In this document: positions 1 through 13,640 of the stretch, piece after piece
Layout of the letters: each line of letters starts with the position of its first letter
Numbering within the stretch: position 1 is the first letter of the stretch
Origin: Mactra quadrangularis
Lineage: Eukaryota > Mollusca > Bivalvia > Venerida > Mactridae
Length of the DNA stretch: 64,000 bases
Assembly (NCBI GenBank): GCA_025267735.1
Contig: CM046304.1
Span: forward strand, 28,151,381 to 28,215,380
Direction of reading: 5' to 3'
The notes under the pieces: generated by a model
Told to the model about the DNA's origin: nothing
Databases searched by the model: none
What the model saw: the letters and a program-made list of their open reading frames with translations, nothing else
Program-made: the position numbers and the translations under genes

Positions 1-280
1 CTTCAAGTATTTAAGTAATTATATTAGAGTGCTTGTTATAAGACATAAATGTAGAAATAAAAACTCAAAAAAAGTAGTTGTTAAAGCAATTTTATAAACA
101 ATGAGATTGCCATAACCTTAGAAAATATAAGAAAGTCTCCATTGAAATTAATTTTCCCTGGCTTTTCACTGACTTTTCAGGAATTTAATTTTTCACTGAC
201 CAATTTTCAAAATTCCTTGACAATTCCCTGACCTTGAAAAAATATCAGATTTCCCTGACTTTTCAAGTCCGCTGGCAACC
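1..280. repeat. Dispersed repeat with iterated CCCTGAC/TTTTCA motifs
   Basis: From about 140 to 282 the sequence repeats short variants of 'ccctgacttttca' and 'ccttgac', and ends in 'gctggcaaccctgga'. On the minus strand this reads as a repeat beginning 'tccagggttgcc'. Low-complexity decayed repeats of this kind are common in invertebrate intergenic DNA. No ORF and no clear terminal repeats are seen, so no family is assigned. The first 140 bases hold nothing recognisable. Confidence 0.35.
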
Positions 281-1262
281 CTGGATCTAGTGAAACTAGC
301 CATTGTAGTCAAACAATAAATAAATAAAACACAAATCAATAATTTAGCAGATACCCAGACTCAACATTTAAGGGCATACTATTAACCCTGACAACTTATA
401 TTTGGGTTCTGACAACTTGTTACTACTAGAAGACATTGGGTTTGACCAAGTTAATAATAAATCTGATTGTCTAACTGGGCAACTTACTGAGCATTGTCTA
501 GCCCTGAATAGATTGTACATAAGTTGAACAAAAAGTGAATGATTAGAAGTATTTAAAGTATGGAAACATATCCTAACATTTCTTTTCAAATAATAAAATC
601 AAAACAATAATGATATACATGCAATTATAGTTTACAGTCAACTTTATTCGGAATGATTTTGCTCTAGGCATGTTCCACTTAAAATGACCTATTTTTTATG
701 TATTGTTATCATGAATTTAAGACATCTAGTGTCAACTTCTTCTTTCTAGAGCTGTCATTGATTCCATTGCTGTATTGTCAATCAATTTGATCAATTTTCA
801 ATCAATAATTGAAAAGCATTTTGAAATATCAATAAAAAAACATATAGGTAAACAAACAAAAGTCACTCTTAAGGGTCAAATTTGTGAGACAAACCTTCAA
901 TTGTAAGCAAAAACAGGGCACTGTCATGATATTAACTGATAGGTCTAAAACACTGACAGCATCCAAATTGAGGAAAAAGCACTAGACCACAGACATTCAT
1001 GACAATTATACATCTAAAATGAGTAAAAGACAACATAAATGGTCTGAATAGTACAGCAAGGAGGGAATGGATATATATCCATGTATTGTCAATATTAATT
1101 TCTCAATATATTGATATCGTCAATACATTTCAAGCCCATCAATGACAGCTCTAGATCTTTTAATTGTCACATTTATTACATGCATATTCATTTTTCAATT
1201 TCTCAAAACAATGAACTTTTTTAGCGTCAAATATCCACTTTTCTTCTCCAGAGGGTTCATTT

Positions 1263-1457
1263 TCACATGGATGATTCTTCATAATTGATCAATGTTTTCT
1301 TCAAACTACAGATTAATAAGCACTGTCTTGAATTCTTTGAAGTCATGTATGATAATATCTTTAAAACATCTAATGTTCCTAAACTGTCATGTCTGTTACA
1401 ATCAGTATGATAAAACAAATAGTCTATATCCTTGTTGATCTTACAATATGCTGGCAC
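1263..1457 (-). CDS. Candidate 3'-terminal exon of unrecognised minus-strand gene (copy 1)
   Basis: On the minus strand a polypyrimidine/acceptor ('acattttcag') ends at 1458 and an open frame starts exactly at 1457, running 64 codons to a stop at 1263. The frame begins VPAYCKINKDIDYLFYHTD. The paralogous exon at 10592-10750 has the same acceptor and a related start (ALAYYKINENIV, then MFYYT), then diverges completely. Partial conservation of frame and acceptor is the only support for coding. It could equally be an exon of a non-coding transcript or a pseudogene. No domain is recognised. Confidence 0.3.
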   Translation of the reverse strand: MPAYCKINKDIDYLFYHTDCNRHDSLGTLDVLKILSYMTSKNSRQCLLICSLKKTLINYEESSM

Positions 1458-4400
1458 CTGAAAATGTTAAAAAGTACAAATGAAAAACTCACAACAGGAG
1501 ACCCATTTATTTCAATATTTTTAGTGACAGAATTATCATTATGCATCCGAATTTAAAAAAACATTAGCAGAAAATATCATCAAATATCAAAAGAATAAGA
1601 CTTGGCAAGTGGAATTGAATTAAAACAGTACTACCATACAGAAATCTTTCATAAAGGCTATTTTTTCAACTAGAACTACTAGATATATATTGCTTTAAAC
1701 AATGTGATATAATTCAATTACCACTTGTCATCAATATCTATAATTCATCACTATACTTACAACCAAAAGAGTTTTTTTCCACCATCTGAAGCCACAGAAT
1801 CAAACACTTATAGAACACAAAATTTAATTATACATACATGTACTTGAAACATATATATGTGTATTCATTAAGTAGTGTTTTAATACTCTTGGTAATTCTT
1901 ATTATTAAATTAGAAATAAAAATATGTTAAAAATGATACTATCACATAAATATAAATAATTTGTCAATCAAATTACTTACTTATTGTTATTAAATCACTG
2001 AACTCCTCAATCTTCACCAAATGTAGTATGCATTGTTGAATGTAGAATATCCATCTATGGTGTTATACAGCATCTGAAATATCAATTGTATTAGTCGGGT
2101 AAAACTTTCATCACACATACCATTATTTCATTTCAACAAGTTCATTTATATGCATTGAATATTGAAAGCTCAAACCTAAAGCTTCGTATTAAGTAAACTA
2201 TCATAAATGCAATCAGTAGTTTTGGTTTCACTATAAGACATTTGCTTTGGTATAAGTATTGAAGTTTACATATTTTTAAGGCTTGTTATTGAGTTATGGA
2301 AAGCTGCTAGCTCAACTTATCAACTTCCCTTGAATCCTAGATTTACCTGGTTTTCCTTATCTTTCTACAAGGAGCAGACACCTTCTCCCTCGATACAATA
2401 AATATTTATTATATAGAAGGTAGGAACCAGTTATGACCTGGAATACAATCCAAATACACTAAATATGAAACCCCTAGTTACTATTAGTAATTCTACTTGT
2501 GCATTACAACCTTAACTTGCATAAATTTCAGTGTCTTAATCCAATGATGTGGGGATCAGGGCTAGCTCTGGCTTTCTTGTCTTTGAGTCAATTTCATGAC
2601 AAAAATGCAGTCGCGACTAAAAAAGAAGTCACCTAAAAAAAGAAGTCGCAACAAAGAACTTTAATGGATGCTTTTTCTTGCCTCATTTGATGATGATATG
2701 AATAGCTGAACAGACCTAGTGCTCTACAAAGATACATGTTCAATTGCAATGACTTTGTCAATTATTTTCTATTGTCTATTTAGGACAGCATATTTCTAGA
2801 TGTTTTATAGCATTTTGGGCTACTTCCACATGTCTGTTGAAAGCCAAATGCCATAGAAAAAATCTGATAATACAGCAGCTTTTTACCTCCACTATCAGCA
2901 TGTTTTGTGCTCTTTGATTTTGGATAAATTTGATGGTGTTCTAATTTTCTAAATAATGAATAAAATAATAATGAATAAGATATACCGGTATTCATTTCTG
3001 ACTATGGCACAAATTAGTCAAGATTGTAAATTTTGTCAAAGTGAAACATTGATGAATCAAAATGTTAAATAAAAAAGTAAAATCACGGATGCAAAAATGT
3101 GTAATGGGAGATTGACAAATATAAATGAATCTTTTACCTTTGCCAATATCTTAAGATAGTATTGTTGCTAACTGTGTTACAGCTAGTTTTTCATCACCAG
3201 CTTTATACTCTTATTATTTTTCATTTATTTTCATTAACAACAATTGTTGACACCATTTAATGACTTATGGTTCAGTTACTCTTTTGTGACCTGAAAAAGA
3301 TGCAAGTCATGAAATATAACAAGTCTAACTTCTAAGTAATCAAAATAATATCACAAAGTAATAAGGCTTAAACAAGGCTACATATTTGGATATACACAAA
3401 TCTTTAATTTCGACCAATGTGAACATTATTATCAACTAAGTATCAAATAGGCAACTTAGAAGCCATCGGTTCAATTTAGTACCTGACCAGTTCTCCTTTT
3501 ATGACATTTGATGCTAAAAATCTGATGCTGATTCAGGACCTAAGTTCTTATCACTTAGAATACTTAGTGACTAGCTCTTAATAGTTAAATATTTTTGTGA
3601 TAATCATCAGCATGATTGGTTCAGTCTAGCTTAGAGTCTTTAGTACATGTATATCTGTCGTTAAACAGAAAATGGTTCAGTCAGTTAAACTAGGAGTCAC
3701 TTTGCTTGATCAATCTCCACTTCACAATCAGGAGAACAGCCGTAGGGCAAGAGGGTTAATTGTAATAAAGTCATAGGCTGTCAATTAGGAAGACTTACCT
3801 TTGTGCCTTAGTTATTGATATCTAAGCATTTTGAATCCTCACACCCAACAAATCTGACATGTACATCCATATCAGTGGACAAGTATAAGTAAATATTTCT
3901 ATCCAACTTGACTGTATATGTGTAATAGTTTGAGCTATAAATATACAAAATAGAATGTAAAGCAATACTTATTCAAGAGAAATTTTTAATGATCAATTAT
4001 TTTCAACAGTGACATTTTCATTGTCAATTAATATTTAACAGTAGGTCTTTAAGATATTATTTTTCAATATTTCTTCTTGAATCTTGAATTTCTACTTGCA
4101 TTATGATCCAAGACATGTTGAGTTTTAGAATTCCCTTGCTTGTTGATTAGTGGGAAAAAATTGGAATTCCGCATCCCTGCATAACTGCCCGATTATTTGC
4201 ATTACACATTGGTTTTAACTTTTATCATAACTCATTAGAGTGGAGCTGGCATGACCGAGCAATTACAACATTGGACTGGTTATCAGTCGATAGTTAGCTC
4301 CATGTTGGTTAGAATCTAATCTAAAACCTTTCATGTTGTTTCCATGAACAAGAAACTATATCCTACTGGCTTAGTACCAGGAAGCACTCAAAAGTGATTA

Positions 4401-4792
4401 ATACAAGTTGTAAGTACTTGTTTAACAGTCGGGTTGAAAATAAAAAAAACAACATTAAAACAAACCGTTAAAGTGGAGCAATGACTACTAAAAAGTGGAG
4501 AAATGACTACTAAAATGTGGAGAAATGACCAGGGGAGAAATGACTTAGTGGAGAAATTACCTGTTCTCGTGAGACTTCACCAAGCAATAGTATTTGCCTA
4601 TTAAGACGATACATTTGTTTCATTATTTACCAGAATATCAGGTGAAAACTTGATACGACTCATGCATATTTCATTATTTTTTAAGCCTTAAGGTTCAGTG
4701 CATCCGTGCACCAATGGATGGAACGCGTCAATTCTACTTTCAGTTTCACTTTACAATTAATACAATGAAATGATGCAAAAAAACCGGCTTAC

Positions 4793-4966
4793 CGTCATCA
4801 TTATAAAGCCATGCAGAATCGATCAAACACTTTTAGATCGCTTAAACACTTCTTTGATCATATTCAAATCAATTACAATCGAAAACAAATCCATCTATCC
4901 GTCTAACTACACAAAATACCTCCATCATTTCAATGTGTTGACATTCTTTATCTTCTCGGCAGCCAT
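4793..4966 (-). other. Candidate first exon of the duplicated locus (copy 1)
   Basis: A minus-strand ATG at 4966-4964 (MAAEKIKNVNTLK, then stop) lies in a block strongly similar to 14039-14206 of the second copy, where the ATG reads MADEKKRMSTHLN and stays open for 34 codons. Both blocks end in a good splice donor (G|GTAAGC here, G|GTAAGT there) after a shared 'catggctttat'. The frame from the ATG closes before the donor in both copies, so this may be a 5'-UTR exon. The conserved stretch 'agccatctttaatagcgttc' just upstream of the ATG may be core promoter. Confidence 0.35.
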
Positions 4967-5020
4967 CTTTAATAGCGTTCGACACTTTCCGTAGGGATTA
5001 CTTTTTAGCGTAGGCTTAAA

Positions 5021-5925
5021 ACCGAACAATAATGCTGTGATTTTCGACATATTCATCCACCAAATATATCCGAGGGTTGATCGTCAGTTTACGGAATCAC
5101 CCGAGCGGATATATCTAGGAGGCCGCCATTGAAGTAATGGCACTACTTTCGGTATCACATGATCGACAAAATGGCGGCGATTGTAAACAATTCGTTAAGA
5201 ATATTGATGCTTCGTTAAAAATTAGGGGAAAAGCGTGATTATTCCGGAAAGGAGTGATATTTTTTGTTGGAAAACGATGTTATTTTATTGATTCAATGTA
5301 ATTTTAACTTTAGAATCGGTCGGATTTTCTTATTCGTCAATATCTTCAAAGTGGAAATATATTCGGATAAACTGTCATTAGTGCAATTTCGGACACAACT
5401 AGGAGAATAAACCAACATGTGGATTTAATAACTGTAGCTTTATAATCAAGTTGCTATGAAATATATACTTCAGAAAAGAACGCTTAATTCGATGAATAAT
5501 AAAATTATTTGCTAGTTTGATTTAATAAATATATATAAAATCTAAATATAGAATCTAATTATATGAATAAATACTGTGTTAAAATTGATATCAATCTCTG
5601 TTGTTTATTTATGTTTACATTCTTTGTTATTATAACCCATGCAAATTCCATTTTCCTTATAGTCAAACCCAATAAATCAAGAGTCATAAGCAGACACCCG
5701 CCCATGTCGCCATAAAAGCTAGCTTGAAGGCAAAGGAGTACAGGTGCTGTATCATAACCTCGGCGACATACACCTTTCTTCTTCCCGGTAAGAGCTGGGA
5801 TCTGACAGATTGTATTAAGCTCTGCCAGACTGAGCATGCGCAATGGCCAAACATCTCCAAAATGTTAAAAGTTTTAAATATAGTTTGAAATTTTTTACAC
5901 TAGTCAATTTGATATTTTTGTCAGA
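5021..5925. other. Intergenic, possible divergent promoter, no gene recognised
   Basis: The sequence around 5040-5240 is richer in CpG than its surroundings and carries an 'atggcggcg' start on the plus strand at ~5172, whose frame closes after 16 codons. It lies upstream of the minus-strand candidate first exon and could be a promoter region. From 5240 to 5925 I see AT-rich sequence only. Confidence 0.25.
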
Positions 5926-6180
5926 TCACTCCGGTAGGAGAGACCTGAAGGCTTCCAATGTTGGCGCTGAAACAACTGATGATGGAAGGTTGTTCCATTC
6001 TTTAGCCGTCCTAGGGAAGAATGCGTTGGCAAATCTGTTCTCTCTAATGCATTCGTGGAAGAACCTATGATGGCCTCAGGTACGTCCTTCATTGCGCTGT
6101 AAGAACTTGTCTGAGGGAATGTCAACAAGATTGTTCTCTATCTTTTACAACATCATCAACCTTGCATGTCTACACCTACT
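5926..6180 (-). pseudogene. Decayed C-terminal end of a CR1/jockey-like LINE reverse transcriptase
   Basis: Read on the minus strand, one frame gives the characteristic C-terminal signature of this non-LTR retrotransposon group: a charged RHAR/KIENNLVDIPSDKFL block, then FFPRTAKEWNNLPSSVV, then APTLEAFRSLL and a stop at 5926-5928. Two in-frame stops interrupt it (near 6072 and 6148), so it is dead. Upstream sequence to about 6300 is probably also LINE-derived but is too decayed to read. The module normally follows the RT domain by some 150-250 residues, and the RT itself is not present here. No 3' tail can be defined. Confidence 0.7.
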
Positions 6181-8446
6181 CCTTTACTGAGTGGATTTTC
6201 TGAACCATTACAATGTTCATAACCCTTGTATGTTCTATATGCTTAAGTTTGTTCCTAAAAGACCCCTATGGCCATAATAACTCTGCCTATCAAGCAGGAC
6301 AGCTGTCGGCCACAAGTAAAGGTTATACCAAGGACCCTATTTAAATGTGAAAATAGGGTCTATGGTTATATGTTAGTATTGAATTAAGCTACCAGGCCAA
6401 GATCTAATAAAGCCTCTTCAGGGACATTGATTTGGTTGATGAGTCATTGCAATCAGGGACACAGCTAACTATCAATAATATCCAATTCCCTGATGCAATA
6501 TAACTTAACTATTTTCTGTTAAACATATACACCACCTTTTACTAAACCACATTCAAATCAATGTAAACCACTCAAAGAGGGTTGTGAATTTGAGACAAGC
6601 TTTAGCCAAAGCATAGTTTAACTCTACATATAAGAAAGAAAACTTGATAACAAATGATAGTGATCTAGTAATGATTTATCCTTGAAACTACTATCAGAAT
6701 TAATGACACCAATAATGCAAGCAGTTTTATGCAGAACTATAAAAAACCATATCAGTCTGATAACAGATCTCAGTTGATACTATATATAACTTCTTTGGTA
6801 CTTGCAACAAGAATATGTCACATGGCAAATGGTCGCCCTTGAGTGCTCGACTTCTAGCTAGCTTTTATTGAGCCTGATAAGCATCTCATTCATTCTGGTG
6901 TCTCAGATTTTAAACAACTTAATATTAAGGCACACATACTGCTTGCCAAATTGATGTAACTTGTAAACATTAATGAAAAATCTGAATATTGTATAAAGCC
7001 ATGTATCTTCCTGTTGTCTGGTGTTTACTACAATTCTTCATTGCACTAAAATAAACAAAAATCATGTGCCCTAATGCACCATTTACTTCCAAAAATCTGC
7101 ATGAGAATCAAACACTTAACTTTTATGGCTTTACCAGTCATAAACACATCTCTGTTAGCACTTTACAAAATTGGGATTCAGACAAAAGTCTTGAAAATTA
7201 ATATATTTCTCAACAATATTTTATTCATATTATTTTCTTTAATTAGATCAGTAATTATGATAAATAAAAAGATACAGGAAAAATGAAAGTTTTTTTAATA
7301 AAAAAACTAAAATCTCATTTTCTATTGCTACAATAAAACATCAACTGGTTAATAATTAACAAATAAATTAGTAACTATGAACAGTTATTCCTGAAAATTA
7401 TTTTAAAATCATGCAATAAATTTCAAACAAAATTATAATTATTTTGAAAGTCCTGTTACAATGAATTGAAACCCATTTTGTCAGTAAAAAAATATGTAAG
7501 GGCTTCAATAGCCAAAAATGCAGTCTTTAATGCAACATGTCAAGTCTATTAAATTTAAAAAGCTGTTAAGGACACATTTTACTGTAAAATTATTCATGAA
7601 TATAATTTTGTACACGTGAATAGTGAGAAAATTATCAATCACAAGCATAGAGAAATGGTGTAAAGTACAAATATAATCCAAGTTATAACATTATTCAGAT
7701 GTACATTTTATAAATTGGCATAAAAGTCATGCCTTGTTTAACAGTTTCAATCATTCAATTAGGAAAGTCTGCTTGAACTTCGTAAATTTTACACTTTGTT
7801 TAATCAAAATTTCACCAGTTGCATATACCGATGTTAACATAGTCAAGCAGTCAAAGCTAAAGAAAATAGTGTTTTGAAGTAATATCATTCCATGAGCAAA
7901 GTAAATGGGTTTGGATAATAATTCATTTGTATCATTAAAAAGTTCCATTTTCATTATTTATGAAAAGGTTTGGATCAAAAGCAAGCAAAATAAATGCCAT
8001 TCTGTTTAAGCAACCTTATAACAAATATATCAACACTAAGATATACAGTGTAGTTCGACAATATTAACCTGAGCTTGACCTTTATGCAAGATCATATTAA
8101 ACTTGGTATTTACAGTCTATTTTTGTCTTCGTTTGTAAATCGCACTTTATCAGAAGCTTTCAGCAAAATACACATACTAAACAATTCATTTTCTTTTCAT
8201 AAGAATTAATACTTTGAAACAGTGATAATGTGTCCAAATTTAAAAGTACAATAACATACCACTTATACAAAATTGATTTATAGTAGCATAGGTTGCTATA
8301 ACATGTATAATCCCATACAGGCATGAGTAATCTCACTATTTTATGTAAGTGAAATGTGTAATTATTATAATTAGGTAGATCAAGCTCATAATAATATTCT
8401 CGCACTATAATACATAGTTACTATGGCAAATATTAAGAGTAGTTAT
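6181..8446. other. AT-rich intergenic sequence, nothing recognised
   Basis: Very AT-rich with short ORFs only (none above 81 codons). No convincing splice-flanked exon, repeat boundary or RNA gene is visible. Confidence 0.4.
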
Positions 8447-8591
8447 TGTTCATTTGATCTCAACTATCAAAACATGAATAATTTCACGGTGACTTTGTGC
8501 TCTTTGTCTGACACTCAAATATTGAGATAGCGTGTAATCATTCACTGTGAAATTATTCAAACTTTGACAGTTTAGAAAAAACGAACAATAA
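8447..8591. mobile_element. Palindromic-ended MITE, copy A (internally deleted)
   Basis: Ends form an inverted repeat: 'attgttcatttgatctcaac' with a 'tgaataatttcacggtga' block on the left, and 'tcactgtgaaattattcaa' through 'tttagaaaaaacgaacaat' on the right. The same ends recur at 35325, 40933, 49309, 50074 and 50374. This copy is ~145 bp and lacks most of the ~150-bp internal part of the full-length copies. It sits just outside the second duplication copy. Confidence 0.65.
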
Positions 8592-8748
8592 ACAACAAAT
8601 AAATAAAACATAGATCAATAATTTAACAGATTGTACATGATTTGAACAAAAATCAATTTGATTAGAAATATTTTAAGTATAGATACAATTTGAACCAAAG
8701 CATACAGCTTAATCAGCACATCAATATTCTTTCTTTTCAAATAATACA

Positions 8749-10262
8749 AGAGCAGTCCAAGGACAGCGCGCTCGACTTTTCGGGCGTTTTGTTCATGGCA
8801 AGGCTTATCTTTAAACAAAAGTAATTTCAAGACAGGACATAATTTTTGAAAGTATATAATTCAGTCAAACAATAATTACCAATTCATATTTGTAAAATAT
8901 AAAAGGGGCATTACTCCTAGAACATTCATCCATAGTAACGCCCCTTCAGAGTAAAGTAGACATAGTATCAACGAATAAGCATACCTACTTTCATTTAAAT
9001 ATCTATATGAAGAACTATAAATACATTGTATTTCAATTTGAACAAAATTCAAAATTAAAGTAAGGGGCATAACTTCAAAAAATAACATCATGAGTTATGT
9101 CCCTTTGTAGTCGCGTAGATGCAGTACTGATGAATAAGCATACTAATTGTCATTTAACTATCTTCTTAAGTATTGAAAATATTTCACTTCATAATACTTT
9201 CTCCCGAATTAAAAAGTTGAAAAGGGTCACAACTCCAACAATAATTCATCAATTATTACGTCCCATTGTATTCAACTAGATGTAGTACTGATGAAAAAGT
9301 ATACTAACTTTCTATCAAACAAAATATATTAAATTTGAGCAAACATAACCCTTAAATATCAAAGTATAAAGGGGAATAACTCTGAAGTAATTCATCCAGA
9401 GTTATGTCCCTTTATAGTCCGATAGATGAAGAACTGACGAATAAGTATTCCGACTTTCATTCAAATATATTTATAAGTTCTAAATATATCCCATGAGAAC
9501 AAATTTTAATCTTAAATGTTTAAGTATAAAGGGGCACAACTCCAACAATAGTTCATCCAAAGTAACGTCCCTTTATAGTTGTGTAGATATAGTACCCATA
9601 ACTAAGTATACAAACTTAAAGTCAAATATCTTGATTAGTATTAAAGATATTACATATAGAAATGATTTTAAATTATATTTTGCATTTTTCTTAAGTATAA
9701 AAGGGCAATTACTCCAAAAATAATTCATCCACAGTTACATCCCTTCATAGTCGGGTAGATACAGTACCAACAAATAAGTATACAAACTTTAAGTCAAATA
9801 CCTTGATCAGTATTGAATATATTCTACATAGGAAAAACTTTAACCTCATATTTTGCAATTTCTTAAGTATAAAAGGGCAATTACTCTAAAAATAATTCAT
9901 CCACAGTTACGTGCCTTCACAGTGGTGTAGATATTGTACTGACAAATAAGTATACAAACTTTAAGTCAAATGAATTGATCAGTATTGAAGATATTCTACA
10001 TAGGAAAAACTTTAACCTCATATTTTGCAATTATTTAATTATAAAAGGGCAATAACTCATAAAATAATTCATCCAGAGTTATCCCCTTTCACAGAATGGT
10101 TAATATAGTCCCACTTAATAAGTATACCAACTTTCAATAAAATAACTTGGATAGTGTTGAAGTTATAAGTGTTTCAAAAAACTTTAACCTGAAAACCAAC
10201 GCCAACGCCGACGCCGACGTGATAGCAATAGCTCTCATTTTCTTCGAAAAGTCGAGCTAAAA
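8749..10262. mobile_element. Composite element with inverted ends and ~8 internal tandem units
   Basis: Left end 'gcgctcgacttttcg' (~8768) and right end 'cgaaaagtcgagct' (~10246) are inverted copies. Between them about eight diverged units of 150-175 bp each start with 'aaaggggcaataactcc' (near 8901, 9062, 9221, 9369, 9528, 9700, 9870, 10043), followed by 'aattcatccagagtta'. The right flank has 'gccaacgccgacgccgacg'. There is no ORF. The plan (short inverted ends around a tandem ~160-bp core) resembles the pearl-type repeats described from bivalves, which some authors link to Helitron-derived elements. The unoccupied site is visible in duplication copy 1 near 590. Confidence 0.6.
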
Positions 10263-10591
10263 ATGAAAACCAAAATAATATGATCATTTTTTGCAGCCTC
10301 CTGGATCAAGCAACTACTTAAATCGTATACCTAATTTAATTTCGATTGTTCTCTCAGCATGTACCACCTAAAATTTCCTATTTTGTCATTTATTGTTAAT
10401 TTGAGATAACTAGTGTCTACCAACACATCTGAATAGCTGATAAGTTATAAACTTTATATTTCAATTGTAACATGCATATTAATTTCTAGTCCTTTAAAAT
10501 ATACAGTTCTTTGAACACTAATAATATTAATATTAGTTCAGTCTTATTCTCCTGTTGATTAATTTCCAATTGGATGATTCCTCATGATTTT

Positions 10592-10750
10592 TCAATCTTC
10601 TTTCCAAACAAAATAAAGAAGCACTGCCTTGACTTCCTTGGTTATGAGTTTGTGAGTATCTTGAGAACATCTTATATTTGTAAACTCTGCAATTTTTGTA
10701 TAATAAAACATATCGACTATATTCTCGTTGATCTTATAATATGCAAGTGC
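10592..10750 (-). CDS. Candidate 3'-terminal exon of the duplicated locus (copy 2)
   Basis: Minus-strand acceptor 'acattttcag' ends at 10751 and an open frame of 52 codons runs from 10750 to a stop at 10592. Its first ~20 residues match the paralogous exon at 1263-1457 (shared A-Y-x-K-I-N and F-Y-x-T positions), after which the copies differ by indels. Either the copies evolved apart or one or both are pseudogenes. No domain is recognised. Confidence 0.25.
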   Translation of the reverse strand, partial: ALAYYKINENIVDMFYYTKIAEFTNIRCSQDTHKLITKEVKAVLLYFVWKED

Positions 10751-13317
10751 CTGAAAATGTAAAAAGTATATAAATCAACTACATCAGATTATGTTTTATA
10801 AATGATGCATCATAATGTGTACAAATCTTGAAATGACAAGATTAAGCCATTTTATAACAAACATTGAAGTGTGATAGTTTGCCTTTCTGTTAGTAAAATG
10901 TAAAAAATGCACAAATAATGTAACACAATGGCACGCTGCCAGAACAATAGAGAGTTTGGTAGTGGTTATTTGACCAATGAGAGCGTGACTGATCACCATG
11001 TGATCATTGATACCGTCTGGTGGCCTGCAGCGTTAGTTCCGAAAGTTGCTTTCCAGTTCCGTGATACCTGGAGAGCGGATGTGTATTTGTAAATATGTTA
11101 GCCAGTAAAACCTATATAAATAATAAGTTATTAAACTATGATGTGTGTTTGTTGTTATATTGTTGGTGATTTTAAGATACTGAGTTAGTATGTGGACAGT
11201 GGACAGGTAGTGCCACAATAAATACATACCACAGTTTATTCTAATCACACCAAAACACATGCAAATGATTTGCCAATTTTTGAAGCAACGTAAAACTCAT
11301 ATTATTTATACTTTAACCATGCTCACTAATTAGTGTTTTAATACTCTTGCCTTGGTAATGATTGTTACCTCAAGTTAAATAAAAAATGAGTATGAAGAAG
11401 ACAGATATTGGATTTGTTTTTACAAAATACTTGTTTTTACTCATTAACTGAATTTAAGAAAACAACTTTTCAGCACCCAATTAAGATTTCAATGTATTTA
11501 GAGCAGCCATCTGAACTGTGCGGCACCATCTGAAATATCAAATACTCATTTAAACTTTGTAAGTTTTCATCACTTACTATTTAATTTCTATAAGTGCATT
11601 TAGATGAATTGAATATTTAATGCTCAAACCTTCAGCATATTATCTAATAAAATATTTTTCATACAACCAGTTATGCTTTAGTTTCATTGTGAGACATTTG
11701 CCTTGGTATAGATTTACACTATTTAAATGCCAATTATTGTGTTACGTATGGCTGCCGGCTACCCTTATCAGTTACTATTGACTCTTTCATTTATCAGGTT
11801 CCCTTTTTCCTGCCACAAGGTGACAACTTCCCTCTACACAAATTACAACAAATATTTGATTTCATGTAGGGTGTATCAAGTCATGACCAGGAATAAATGA
11901 AACGATCCAAATTTGAAATCCTGCATTCTACGAGTAAACCACAACCTTGACAATCCAGGATGCATAAGGTCTAATGGGAGATTGAAAATAATACATGTAT
12001 AGCATATTTACCTTCACCAATATCTTGAGATAGTTTTTTGCTGATTGTCCCTATGTTACATTGACTGTTATCCATTATCAGTTGAATACTCTTCATATTT
12101 TTCATTTACATTAGTAACTTTCTCTATGACCTAAAACATAATCTTAAGCATGAAATACAGCAAATGCTTACAACACTGAAAAATAATAACACTATTACAA
12201 TGTAATCTTTTCTAAACAAGGCTACATATTTGGATACACTCCAATCTTCTATGACAAACAATATGAAAAGTATTGCCAAAAGAATATCAATCAGTCAAGA
12301 AGGAAGCCACAGGTTCCATAAATATGTCTGATACCTGACCGTTGCTCCTTCAATGACACTTTGCACAGACAGTCTGAGGATGATTTAGAAGAAGGCCAAC
12401 TCCTAAAGTTGCTTCAAAATGAATGAAGGATGATCGCAGTTAAAAAATTCAGCCTGACTGGATGGATCAGTCAGTAAAACTAACTGTCAGTGATCTTAGG
12501 TAGCATCCACTCCAAAATCAAGGGATTTACAAGCCTTAGGGAGAGACAATTACTTGTATTTAAGTCAAATGCTGTCAATCAGTATTACGTTAAACATCCC
12601 TTAGCCCCAAGATTATTGGTAAAGCATTTTGAACAATATGTATGTATGTATTTATGTGTGTGTTAAGTATTGCTAAAAATATATCAGACCCATGAGATTG
12701 TGTCAATTACTTGATTTATCATACAGGTCCATGCATGCACCATACATGAGACCTAAATTTAAAATTTCTCAGACATGGAAATCTGTCCCCACTTTGTATA
12801 TGTCTATTTTACTCCAAGTACAGTAATAAAACAAAATCATATACCTTATTACAATACTTGAAACAGTCACTGTCCACTAGAACTGGAGTATACATGTTTA
12901 CAACCCTTTTCAAATATTCATATGATCATATCTGATGGGTTCTTGTTAAATACCTTATGAAGGTAGAGCTTCAACCAAAGATCTGCAAAGCAAAAAAAAA
13001 TAGACAAAAGTTGATAATTACTTGGTAATCAATTAATTTATAAACAGGTCTCTTAGAAATAACAGGGGTCCTTCATTTGAGATCAAATTTTTGCGGACAG
13101 TCTGAGAGTTTACCTGCATATCTAGATGGACCTTTCTATTTATACAGGATTTGTCTGTCCATTCGCAACCTTTAGCCATGACTACTAATATATAAGTATG
13201 CGAGATGCAGATTGCCTGTGTTTGAAACAATAAAAGAATGTTACTTTTTCCTAATTCATTACTCAGGGTATGTTGACCTTGCCAGTCCTCCTTCATTGTA
13301 ACATATCAATTAGTATA

Positions 13318-13640
13318 AAGCCACCTGGCTAGCTCAGTAGGTAGCACACAAGTCTACTGATTGAGGTGTCTTGGGTTCCATTCCCAGGCGGGGCATACTT
13401 TTGTGAAGCTGGGTCATGCAATTATTTCTTCAGCCATTCTCCCTCTTACCACTGATTTTTTTAATTACGTTGAGCAGTTGTCAGTCACTGACCAAAGTAT
13501 GCACTAGAAGTAGTTGGTTAACAGCTAAATCAATCCAGATATTTAGCCTTTCCAGGAGGAGTGAGTAGGTTGACTGACCACCTTTATATGACCAATACAT
13601 TCTGTTGCTACGACTTTAAACCCAACAAACTAACAAACAA
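13318..13640 (+). mobile_element. tRNA-derived SINE
   Basis: The head 'ggctagctcagtaggtagca' fits a pol III A box and 'gggttccattccc' 40 bases later fits a B box, in tRNA-like spacing. The body continues to an 'cgactttaaacccaacaaac' tail with CAAA-type repeats. The cloverleaf is not intact, so this is a SINE and not a tRNA gene. It lies only in duplication copy 2. Confidence 0.65.

Larger units (their letters stand above)
300..5020 (-). repeat. Segmental duplication, copy 1 (partner 8583-14290)
   Basis: A series of short similar blocks occurs in the same order and orientation here and at 8.6-14.3 kb. Pairs include 313/8587, 510-590/8629-8745, 595-720/10265-10415, 1240-1460/10540-10760, 2230/11691, 2330-2450/11780-11900, 3130/12005, 3374/12224, 3480/12333 and 4690-5010/13955-14275. 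The blocks include candidate splice sites on the minus strand: an acceptor with an open exon at 1457, 'atatttcag' at ~2078, a donor at ~3136 and a donor at 4792. The duplicated unit therefore looks like a minus-strand transcribed locus. I do not recognise its product. Between the blocks the copies have diverged strongly, so the duplication is old. Confidence 0.6.
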